Part shown: in pieces, positions 1-5,287 of the stretch
How positions within the stretch are numbered: the first letter of the stretch is position 1
How the letters are laid out: each line of letters begins with the position of its first letter
Source of the DNA: Dethiosulfovibrio sp.
GTDB lineage: Bacteria > Synergistota > Synergistia > Synergistales > Dethiosulfovibrionaceae
NCBI GenBank assembly: GCA_028709985.1
Contig: JAQUTB010000150.1
Coordinates: 1-5,287 of the forward strand
Direction of reading: 5' to 3'
DNA length: 5,287 bases
Program-made: the position numbers and the translations under genes
Notes under the pieces: model-generated
What the model saw: only the letters and a program-made list of their open reading frames with translations
Told to the model about the DNA's origin: nothing
Databases searched by the model: none

Positions 1-1131
1 AGGGAGAGCTCCATATCGGACGAGCTTGAGTCTAAAAGGCAGACGTGGATGTCGGTTCAGAGGAAGGAAATCCCTGTCCTGGTCGAGGAGAATATAGCTC
101 AGGTCGTGTCGGAGTGGACCGGCGTTCCAGTTCGACAGATGACCGAGGAGGAGGCCGCTAGACTGGCTAGAATGGAGGAAGAGATCCATTCTAGGTTGAT
201 AGGCCAGGATAAAGCGGTGGTTAGCATCTCCAAAGCCATAAGAAGGGCCAGGAGCGGTCTTAAGGATCCGAGAAGGCCTGTCGGAAGTTTCCTCTTTCTT
301 GGCCCCACAGGAGTTGGGAAGACCGAGATGGCTCGGGCCCTGGCCAGGTTCCTGTTCGGCAGCGAGGAAGCGCTTCTCACGTTCGACATGAGCGAGTACA
401 TGGAACGTCACGAGGTTTCCAAGCTTATAGGAGCTCCCCCCGGTTATGTAGGACACGAGAGCGGTGGAAAGTTGACTGAGACAGTCCGTCGCAGGCCCTA
501 CTCGGTAATCCTATTCGACGAGGTGGAGAAGGCCAACCCCGACGTATTCAACCTTCTGTTGCAGATATTGGAGGAAGGGCGACTTACCGATGGTCAGGGA
601 AGAAAGGTGGACTTTAGAAACACCGTCGTCATAATGACCAGCAACATAGGGGCCAGGAGCATGGTTAAGAGACAGGGATTTGGCTTTTCCCCCGGCTCAG
701 ACGATGGGTTCTCCGATTGGCAGGGAGTGGCAAAAAACATCGACGAAGAGGTAAAAAGGGCTTTCCGACCCGAGTTTCTGAACCGTATAGACGAACAGAT
801 CCTGTTCTCGCCTCTGTCTAAGGATGAGATGCTCAAAATAGTGGATCTCATGGTCAAGGAGGTTGGGGATCGTCTTATGTGCAAAGGGATAAAATTGCAT
901 ATATCTCAGAGCGGGAGAAAGCTGATACTGGAGAAGGGATATCAGCCTCAATACGGGGCCAGACCTCTCAGACGAACTATCCAGAGGATGCTGGAGGATC
1001 CTTTGTCCGACATGATACTGGATGGCAGACTGGTAAAAGGATCCTCCGCTAGGGTTGCCGTGGTTAACGGTGCTTTCTCGTTTCGGTGTTATCCGGCGTC
1101 AGTGGAGGGCGCGGGGGTCAACGAAAGATAA
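1..1131 (+). CDS. clpC: ATP-dependent Clp protease ATP-binding subunit ClpC, 3' part (5' truncated by window)
   Basis: AAA+ unfoldase that uses ATP to unfold proteins and feed them to the ClpP peptidase in the cytoplasm. The frame is open from base 1, so the ATG at 49 is internal; 376 residues are visible. Counting from base 1: the end of the middle region with the Clp signature EWTGVPV (about 39-45), Walker A GPTGVGKT (101-108), pore loop GYVG with Tyr149, Walker B VILFDE (169-174), sensor 1 TSN (213-215), arginine-finger segment FRPEFLNR (255-262), and sensor 2 GARPL (Arg321) in the C-terminal small domain. All key residues are present. GFGF at 226-229 sits where ClpC/ClpA carry the ClpP-docking [I/L/V]GF loop, which ClpB lacks; this is why I call ClpC rather than ClpB. 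The N domain, first ATPase and coiled coil lie outside the window. The last 14 bases overlap the end of the convergent gene. Confidence 0.9.
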   Translation, partial: RESSISDELESKRQTWMSVQRKEIPVLVEENIAQVVSEWTGVPVRQMTEEEAARLARMEEEIHSRLIGQDKAVVSISKAIRRARSGLKDPRRPVGSFLFLGPTGVGKTEMARALARFLFGSEEALLTFDMSEYMERHEVSKLIGAPPGYVGHESGGKLTETVRRRPYSVILFDEVEKANPDVFNLLLQILEEGRLTDGQGRKVDFRNTVVIMTSNIGARSMVKRQGFGFSPGSDDGFSDWQGVAKNIDEEVKRAFRPEFLNRIDEQILFSPLSKDEMLKIVDLMVKEVGDRLMCKGIKLHISQSGRKLILEKGYQPQYGARPLRRTIQRMLEDPLSDMILDGRLVKGSSARVAVVNGAFSFRCYPASVEGAGVNER

Positions 1132-2824
1132 CTCCATAGGGAAGAGGCCTTTCCCTCCCGTCGGACGGCTTGTTTACGACGTTTCCGTCCCACCATATCT
1201 GGGTTGAGCCCCCTCCGTCCATGTTTACGGCCTGGATCATGCCGATACCTCGAGCGAAGGAAGAGGCTTCTCTCATGGTCAGGCCGTCGCTGTGCCAGGA
1301 GTCTCTTCCGTCCACTGCGATCCACCAAACGCTCTCTCCGTCCCATCCCGCTATGGTCCTTGGGTGACGCTTGTCTATAATCGTGGTCGAAAATCCCTCG
1401 TTCAGAGTAGATGTCGGTCCTAACAGCATCGGGCCAGCCTGGATTGCCTGGCTGGCCTTTTCCATGCCCTTGTCTGTCCACGTCAGGTCAAATGTTATCT
1501 CCGACGTCTCTCCGAGGGGACCCAGCCCAGGGGTCTTCGCCAACAGTATGAATTTGTCCTCTCCCATAAAATGGTTGGATCCCTGGGCTTCTCTGCTGGA
1601 GATTATTCTACCATCCTTGATCAAAAGCTCGATTCCAGAGCCCTTTATCTGGGTTGCAAACTGCCCAAAATGTGGGGAGTAGAGCGAAAGGGTCCCCTCT
1701 CCAGCTGGTTGGTTAATTTTGTTGACAGGTATGGCTTGATTGTTTTCTGTTTTAACGTAAAGCCTAAAATTTCCGTTTCCGAAGGAGACCTCTCCAGTTT
1801 CATCCCATCCTATCGCCGATCTGTTGGAGTAGGATGGAGAGACTGGTATTCCGTCTATGATAAGCGTCCCTATAGGCCTGTTTGACCCAAAAAAACCGCC
1901 GTTGACAGCCCCGACAGCTCCTGCGTTTGAGGCTAGCTGGCTTAATGGGAGTGATCTGGCTCCGACCGAAGGTGCTGTTACTATATGGGATCTCTCAGCG
2001 GGGGCCTTTACTGCGGCCCAAAATAGGGACCTTCTCTCTCCTCCTTGGGGTATCAGCGGTGATCCTCGATAAGGGGAGGGGAGGGCCTGAGATATTAGCC
2101 AGGCCTGAAAGTAATTTCCATAAGGCCCTGCTATGACCTTTTTCTCTCCGTCTATGTCCGCGAACTTTGCTGATACTCCCATGAGGGCGAGTTTTTTGAT
2201 CAACAGCTCCCCTTTTCGTCCATCGATATCATCCTCCATCAGTATCAGCCATCCCTGGGGAGGGCGTCCTACTCCCTCTCTTTGCACTACGAGGGTAATG
2301 CCGGACTTTTCAACTTGGTATCTCCACTTTATCCCGCTGTGCAGGGCTTTTTTCAGCCATAGGGATAGCTTTGTTGCGTCCTCTTCTGTAAAGACTCCGG
2401 CTGGATCGGTGAAGAATTCCTGAGGGGCCTGAGGTGTAACCGTCTCACCTAGAGACAGATAGGGGGCCAGGTATGGAGGAATATCTTTGGGAATATCCGA
2501 GTATAGGGATATAATTCTACTTGGCTGGGTCCATCCCATAGCCATAAAGGCGAAGGCCAATGCCTCTGCCCTGCTGGCTGGGATGTCCGGGTAGAAGTGA
2601 TCCGTAGGGAACAATATTCCCATGGCGAAGGCCGACTCTATCGATCTGCCGTAGGGATGGTCTGGTGGAACGTCGGAAAAGGATTTTCCGCTCCACTGAG
2701 GTAGCTCCAATGCGGTCAGTATCCCGTGGAGAGCCTCGCCTCTTGTCACAGCTTCTAGATTTGTTGATATAACCATAAGGCAGAGTGTTAATGGTATAAT
2801 TAATTTTTTTGTCGACATACTCAA
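1118..2824 (-). CDS. Secreted SLH-domain protein with C-terminal phosphodiester glycosidase (NAGPA-type) domain
   Basis: 568 residues, probably exported and envelope-bound. Residues 1-25 are a signal peptide (KK, then a hydrophobic core, cleavage likely after LEA). Residues 26-126 are S-layer-homology-like: VTRGEAL, then a full repeat FSDVP...FYPDIPASRAEAL (49-89), then a partial one at SDIP (109). SLH modules bind cell-wall polymers or peptidoglycan. Residues about 191-247 resemble a SPOR fold, with IAGPYGNYFQA near the end. Residues about 280-568 match the NAGPA/phosphodiester glycosidase family: NGGFF (308-312), GPMLL (464-468), HPRT (487-490), VDGR (504-507), NMDGGGS (534-540) and VNKPSDGRERP (550-560). 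Relatives cleave sugar-phosphodiester glycosides; the substrate here is unknown. The TTG at 2824 is preferred because the core AGGAGG lies 8 bases before it; the ATG at 2818 is the alternative, at 14 bases. The family call is firm, the SPOR call tentative. Confidence 0.9.
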   Translation of the reverse strand: MSMSTKKLIIPLTLCLMVISTNLEAVTRGEALHGILTALELPQWSGKSFSDVPPDHPYGRSIESAFAMGILFPTDHFYPDIPASRAEALAFAFMAMGWTQPSRIISLYSDIPKDIPPYLAPYLSLGETVTPQAPQEFFTDPAGVFTEEDATKLSLWLKKALHSGIKWRYQVEKSGITLVVQREGVGRPPQGWLILMEDDIDGRKGELLIKKLALMGVSAKFADIDGEKKVIAGPYGNYFQAWLISQALPSPYRGSPLIPQGGERRSLFWAAVKAPAERSHIVTAPSVGARSLPLSQLASNAGAVGAVNGGFFGSNRPIGTLIIDGIPVSPSYSNRSAIGWDETGEVSFGNGNFRLYVKTENNQAIPVNKINQPAGEGTLSLYSPHFGQFATQIKGSGIELLIKDGRIISSREAQGSNHFMGEDKFILLAKTPGLGPLGETSEITFDLTWTDKGMEKASQAIQAGPMLLGPTSTLNEGFSTTIIDKRHPRTIAGWDGESVWWIAVDGRDSWHSDGLTMREASSFARGIGMIQAVNMDGGGSTQIWWDGNVVNKPSDGRERPLPYGVIFR

Positions 2825-2830
2825 CTATTT

Positions 2831-2838
2831 CTCCTCCT
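2831..2838 (-). promoter_or_regulatory. Ribosome binding site AGGAGGAG deciding the TTG start
   Basis: On the minus strand AGGAGGAG occupies 2838-2831. From the core AGGAGG (2838-2833) there are 8 bases to the TTG at 2824 and 14 to the ATG at 2818. The spacing favours TTG, which adds only Met-Ser ahead of the ATG-started form, so the signal peptide is unaffected either way. Confidence 0.75.
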
Positions 2839-2848
2839 AATATCCAAA

Positions 2849-2863
2849 GATCAAAGATTGATC
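2849..2863. repeat. Perfect inverted repeat GATCAA-AGA-TTGATC in the divergent spacer
   Basis: Two exact 6-bp arms are separated by AGA, between the divergent start codons and 10 bases upstream of the minus-strand Shine-Dalgarno site. Its size and place suit a dimeric repressor's operator, but arms this short can arise by chance. No regulator gene is visible in the window. Confidence 0.4.
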
Positions 2864-2892
2864 ACAACCGGTAACAGATGATTCGTTCCTTA

Positions 2893-2901
2893 TGCTACAA
2901 T
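2893..2901 (+). promoter_or_regulatory. Extended -10 promoter for the TPR membrane protein gene
   Basis: TGCTACAAT fits the sigma-70/sigma-A extended -10 pattern TGnTATAAT with one mismatch in the hexamer. The expected start of transcription is near 2908, giving a leader of roughly 33 bases before the GTG at 2941. The -35 is weak: GTAACA at 2871-2876 matches TTGACA at four of six positions, with 19-base spacing. A start near 2908 would exclude the in-frame ATG at 2878 as the translation start. Confidence 0.5.
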
Positions 2902-2926
2902 GGGCATCGACAAGATAGCAGAAGAC

Positions 2927-2934
2927 AGGAGGTG
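2927..2934 (+). promoter_or_regulatory. Ribosome binding site AGGAGGTG deciding the GTG start at 2941
   Basis: A near-perfect Shine-Dalgarno sequence. The core AGGAGG (2927-2932) ends 8 bases before the GTG at 2941. The upstream in-frame ATG at 2878 has no comparable site and lies ahead of the likely transcription start, so the protein begins V(M)DKKLEEWF rather than 21 residues earlier. Confidence 0.85.
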
Positions 2935-2940
2935 CGACGG

Positions 2941-5049
2941 GTGGACAAGAAACTGGAAGAATGGTTTAGAGGGCCTACAGGATCCCTGTCCCCTGAGGCT
3001 ATGGGGCTTCCCGTCGTAGCTCGTTCAAGAGATAGCTCGTCTAAAAAAAGTTCTCCACTGGATTTTATGGGAGCCAGCCCTAAGGGTAAAGGGCTGGAAT
3101 TTCCTGTCGTTTTATCCGAGTCACCTCTGGACCAGTTACCGCTTGAGGTAGAGGATGGACAAAAAAGCGCATCAGAGATCGAGTTGAAGGTGGATGCTGC
3201 CGCCGATCTGCGGATAGACTTGACGAAAACTGTGGAGGACATCCTGTTCGGTCCCGTGCCTGAGGAGGTCGACGTATCGGACGAATACGAAGAAATCGAA
3301 CCCGATAGAAAAGAACCTAAACCTAAACCTGAACCTGAAAAGCTTGAGCCAGAGGAGACTGATAGTCCCCTTGAGCCTGACGACGTCAGCTTTGAGCAAA
3401 GAGGCCCAGGCACTCTCGAGCCAGATATCCTCGTTAGGAAAAAAGAGGATGAGATACTTTTTGGCGAGCCAGATAAAAACTTTAATCCGACTGCTGAGCA
3501 TAAGGTATCAAAATCCAAGCCGGCTGTCGATAGGCGGAAGTACAGAAAAACAAGGATATCTCTTGCGCTGTCGCTTCTTCTGGCCTTAGGGGTCGGTTCA
3601 TTCTACCTTATAGGTAACTCCGTCGATAGACAGCTTCTCTCCGCAGAAGACAACTTCTCCAAGGGGAATTTGGACAAGGCGTTGGAGCTTTACGAAAAGG
3701 TTGAGGGCAAGGTTCCTCTTTCCGTCTCATCCCTTCTGAAAAAAGGTGATATCTTAGCTCTGAAGGGACGGGAGGCTGAGGCACTAGACGCCTATTATGG
3801 GGCCCTTTCCATAGAACCTGAAAGCGCCGATATACACAGGAAGGTGGCCGATACCTTTTTCGTGCTAGGCTCCTTGAATCAAGCGGAAAAGGCCTACGGG
3901 GAGGTGTTGAGGCTTCAACCGAATAATTTAGCCGTCAGGGAGGTTCTCGTTAATCTCAAGGTGGATAGAGGAGATTTGGATGGAGCCCTAGCCCTTCTGG
4001 AGGGACTGACGCCTGATAAGAGCTCGGATAAAATAGACTCTCTCCGGCTTGAGATATTGGCTCAGCTTCCACCGGTTGAGATCTCCCTTGACCTTCCTTT
4101 TGCGGCTATATCAGATGATTTTGTCTCCGCTGATATCATGCTGTCGGCGGACTTAGATCCGGTTTTCGTGGAGGTCCCTGTGGAGATCCTAACGACCGAG
4201 CCAAACCTCGGTATAAGCGACGACGTTCTATCCGATGATGTTAAGGTAGTAAAAAGGACTCCCATTAAGAGACCGACGCCGGTGGTCAAGAGACCATCGG
4301 AGGATTCCAAGAAAAATCCCGATAAAGAGGATGTCGCTAGGTTTACCGGCATCATATCCAGCGGGAGAAACATGGGATTGCAGGACGCACAGGCTCTGAA
4401 GAGGCTTTCCGAGACGGAAGGCTCTGAGTTTACCCTATATAACCTGGGGCAGAGATACAACCAGGCTGGAAGGCCTAGGGAGGCCATGGTCTTCTTGGAG
4501 AAAGCACTGGTTAAAGACAGCGACAATCGGTGGATCCTAGCGGAAGTAGCCTACAGCAGTGCCTCCGTTGGAAGGGATGAAGAGGCTTTGGCTTTGATGG
4601 AGCAAGCTCTTCTTAAGGGTAAAGGTATTGTGCCCAACGGTAATCCACCTTCTATTTTGGTCCCTACCCCCTCGTCGGTTTGGGACATCGGTTGGGATGT
4701 AGGGAACGGTCTAACGGAGGAGATCTCCCTTTACCGATCGGATACGACCATCCCGGGGCTGTCCCAGCCTAAGCTTAGGTCCAACAGGTATGTATCCCTC
4801 CAGGAGGCAATAAACGTAAATCCTAGGGATAGATCTCTTTATGTGGGAATGATGGCACTCTACTCGAGGAAGGGCGAGGCTGTTCCCCCTTCCTATGCCG
4901 AGGCCTTGGCCATCGGAATGGAGGCTCACGCTCGTTATTCAAGGGGCGATTTCAACGGGGGCAGGGTTTTGTTGCAGAAGGCCCTGAAAATCGCTCCAGA
5001 TTTGCCCTTCCTCAGGGAATTAAGGCGTATGTCGGAGAAGGTCGTTTAA
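2941..5049 (+). CDS. Single-span membrane protein with acidic cytoplasmic tail and extracytoplasmic TPR repeats, function unknown
   Basis: 702 residues from the GTG at 2941. Residues 1-200 look disordered and acidic, with a proline-rich charged stretch (EPKPKPEPEK, 125-134) and two copies of an ILFG motif (101-104 and 172-175). The cluster RRKYRKTR (198-205) precedes one membrane helix (206-225), so by the positive-inside rule the tail is cytoplasmic and the rest is outside the membrane. A first block of three to four TPRs spans about 230-362, with typical ends such as ALSIEPES and VLRLQPNN. Residues 380-470 are a non-TPR linker, first acidic, then basic and proline-rich (KRTPIKRPTP, 438-447). 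A second block has TPRs at about 497-562 and 656-688, separated by a Trp/Gly-rich insert (581-589, WDIGWDVGN). TPRs bind proteins, so a scaffold or envelope assembly role is plausible, but I do not recognise the family. It is divergent from the glycosidase gene and upstream of a RelA/SpoT-like gene. Confidence 0.88.
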   Translation: MDKKLEEWFRGPTGSLSPEAMGLPVVARSRDSSSKKSSPLDFMGASPKGKGLEFPVVLSESPLDQLPLEVEDGQKSASEIELKVDAAADLRIDLTKTVEDILFGPVPEEVDVSDEYEEIEPDRKEPKPKPEPEKLEPEETDSPLEPDDVSFEQRGPGTLEPDILVRKKEDEILFGEPDKNFNPTAEHKVSKSKPAVDRRKYRKTRISLALSLLLALGVGSFYLIGNSVDRQLLSAEDNFSKGNLDKALELYEKVEGKVPLSVSSLLKKGDILALKGREAEALDAYYGALSIEPESADIHRKVADTFFVLGSLNQAEKAYGEVLRLQPNNLAVREVLVNLKVDRGDLDGALALLEGLTPDKSSDKIDSLRLEILAQLPPVEISLDLPFAAISDDFVSADIMLSADLDPVFVEVPVEILTTEPNLGISDDVLSDDVKVVKRTPIKRPTPVVKRPSEDSKKNPDKEDVARFTGIISSGRNMGLQDAQALKRLSETEGSEFTLYNLGQRYNQAGRPREAMVFLEKALVKDSDNRWILAEVAYSSASVGRDEEALALMEQALLKGKGIVPNGNPPSILVPTPSSVWDIGWDVGNGLTEEISLYRSDTTIPGLSQPKLRSNRYVSLQEAINVNPRDRSLYVGMMALYSRKGEAVPPSYAEALAIGMEAHARYSRGDFNGGRVLLQKALKIAPDLPFLRELRRMSEKVV
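3313..3336 (+). repeat. Four tandem RAACCT hexamers encoding EPKPKPEP
   Basis: GAACCT, AAACCT, AAACCT and GAACCT follow one another in frame, encoding an alternating charged/proline stretch in the cytoplasmic tail of the TPR protein. Such hexamer tracts can gain or lose units without a frameshift, so copy number may vary between strains. Confidence 0.7.
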
Positions 5050-5050
5050 C

Positions 5051-5149
5051 ATGGTGTCCTGCCTAGCTGTTTCAGAACGTATCTCCCTTATCGGTGGAGC
5101 CCATGTCAATATTGAGCACAGGTGGTGGTCGCAGAATGCAAAACCGTAA
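5051..5149 (+). CDS. Possible 32-residue small ORF in the spacer after the TPR gene
   Basis: The ATG sits one base after the TPR gene's stop, preceded by GGAGAAGG (5034-5041) at 9-base spacing, and the TAA at 5147-5149 lies inside the next gene's start region. The product contains RISLIGGAHVNIEH, which resembles the N-terminal IGGAxVD segment of PfkB-family sugar kinases, but no further kinase sequence follows. It could be a translated leader that couples the two genes, a decayed gene start, or chance. The resemblance is short and the call is weak. Confidence 0.2.
   Translation: MVSCLAVSERISLIGGAHVNIEHRWWSQNAKP
5120..5125 (+). promoter_or_regulatory. Ribosome binding site AGGTGG for the final gene
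   Basis: AGGTGG ends 10 bases before the ATG at 5136, slightly long but usable. An alternative in-frame ATG at 5103 has GGTGG (5093-5097) 5 bases upstream and would add 11 residues, including a Gly-Gly-Gly run that does not look like conserved protein. Confidence 0.5.
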
Positions 5150-5287
5150 AATAGAGGACTGGGGAATAGAGTACATAAAGAGATATTCCCTATATCAGGA
5201 ATACGCCAGAAGGATGAAGCACCTCCTTCAGGACCTCATAGAGAGGGAGAGAGTTCAGGTCTACGCCCTGGAGGGGTGGGCGAAGAC
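5136..5287 (+). CDS. RelA/SpoT-domain protein, N-terminal fragment (probable small alarmone synthetase), 3' truncated by window
   Basis: Fifty codons are visible. The sequence WGIEYIKRYSLYQEYARRM, then HLLQDLIERE (29-38) and VYALEGWAK (42-50), follows the opening pattern of RelA/SpoT (p)ppGpp synthetase domains: a helix with spaced aromatics, LLxxL, then a short strand ending in R-x-K. Members transfer pyrophosphate from ATP to GDP or GTP to make the stringent-response alarmone in the cytoplasm. No catalytic residues fall inside the window, so activity cannot be judged. A Trp stands where the family usually has Arg before the x-Lys. The start at 5136 is chosen for its ribosome site; ATG 5103 is in frame upstream. 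It follows the TPR gene by 86 bases with no visible terminator, so the two may share a transcript. Confidence 0.5.
   Translation, partial: MQNRKIEDWGIEYIKRYSLYQEYARRMKHLLQDLIERERVQVYALEGWAK

Noticed and set aside
1138..1156. Hairpin AGGGAA/TTCCCT just after the clpC stop
   Set aside because: Six base pairs with no T tract, and fully inside codons for the conserved glycosidase C-terminus.
1163..1190. Inverted repeat GGACGG/CCGTCC
   Set aside because: A 16-base loop and no T tract; it lies in codons for the conserved SDGRE motif, so it is probably incidental.
2175..2197. Plus-strand bulged stem ACTCCC/GGGCGAGT followed by six T inside the glycosidase gene
   Set aside because: The stem is short and bulged, and the T run is explained by the Lys-Lys codons of the minus-strand gene. 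No plus-strand gene is close enough to need it.
2804..2810. Seven-base A run (minus strand) near the glycosidase start as a slippery or phase-variation site
   Set aside because: It encodes the Lys-Lys of a normal signal peptide n-region, and seven bases is short for phase variation. The downstream frame is intact.
2839..2867. Minus-strand promoter pair TTGTGA (2867-2862), 17-base gap, GATATT (2844-2839) for the glycosidase gene
   Set aside because: Both boxes match at only four of six positions, and the start of transcription would fall at about 2832, cutting away the AGGAGG site. I see no better promoter for this gene.
2878..2940. Upstream in-frame ATG at 2878 as the start of the TPR protein
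   Set aside because: It has no ribosome site, lies ahead of the probable transcription start near 2908, and the 21 added residues do not look like protein. The GTG at 2941 has an excellent site.
2895..3518. Long open frame on the minus strand inside the TPR gene (about 207 codons)
   Set aside because: It is a Ser-rich shadow of the acidic, Glu/Asp-rich coding strand, with no ribosome site or recognisable motif.

Overview
The window reads as an ordinary stretch of a bacterial chromosome of medium GC content (estimated by eye). It holds four protein genes and no sign of a mobile element, CRISPR array, tRNA or rRNA. A ClpC-type unfoldase, an SLH-domain cell-envelope protein, strong AGGAGG-type ribosome sites, use of TTG and GTG starts, and many AGG/AGA and ATA codons point to a Firmicutes-like or Synergistota-like anaerobe. 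I lean towards Synergistota (Dethiosulfovibrio/Aminobacterium type). This is an impression from gene content and sequence style, not a search result.

Layout. Bases 1-1131 (+) are the 3' part of clpC: the end of the middle region plus a complete second AAA+ module. Bases 1118-2824 (-) encode a secreted, SLH-anchored protein with a C-terminal phosphodiester glycosidase (NAGPA-type) domain. It converges on clpC and the two genes overlap tail to tail by 14 bases. Bases 2825-2940 are a compact divergent control region with two good Shine-Dalgarno sites, an extended -10 promoter for the rightward gene and a perfect 6-bp inverted repeat. Bases 2941-5049 (+) encode a 702-residue single-span membrane protein with a long acidic cytoplasmic tail and two extracytoplasmic blocks of TPR repeats. 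Its function is unknown. Bases 5136-5287 (+) are the first 50 codons of what looks like a RelA/SpoT-domain (small alarmone synthetase type) protein, cut by the window end. The spacer between these last two genes has a 32-codon reading frame of uncertain meaning.

How the genes may work together. ClpC and a (p)ppGpp synthetase both belong to stress physiology. The SLH/glycosidase protein and the TPR protein are both envelope proteins expressed from one divergent spacer, so they may be co-controlled. Nothing here proves a shared pathway. I do not see a clear new defence or mobile system. The items most worth a second look are the TPR protein (paired ILFG motifs in a disordered cytoplasmic tail, split TPR blocks), the three-part architecture of the glycosidase, and several strand-specific signals buried inside coding sequence: a consensus extended -10 in the divergent gene's signal sequence, and a terminator-like hairpin antisense to the glycosidase gene.
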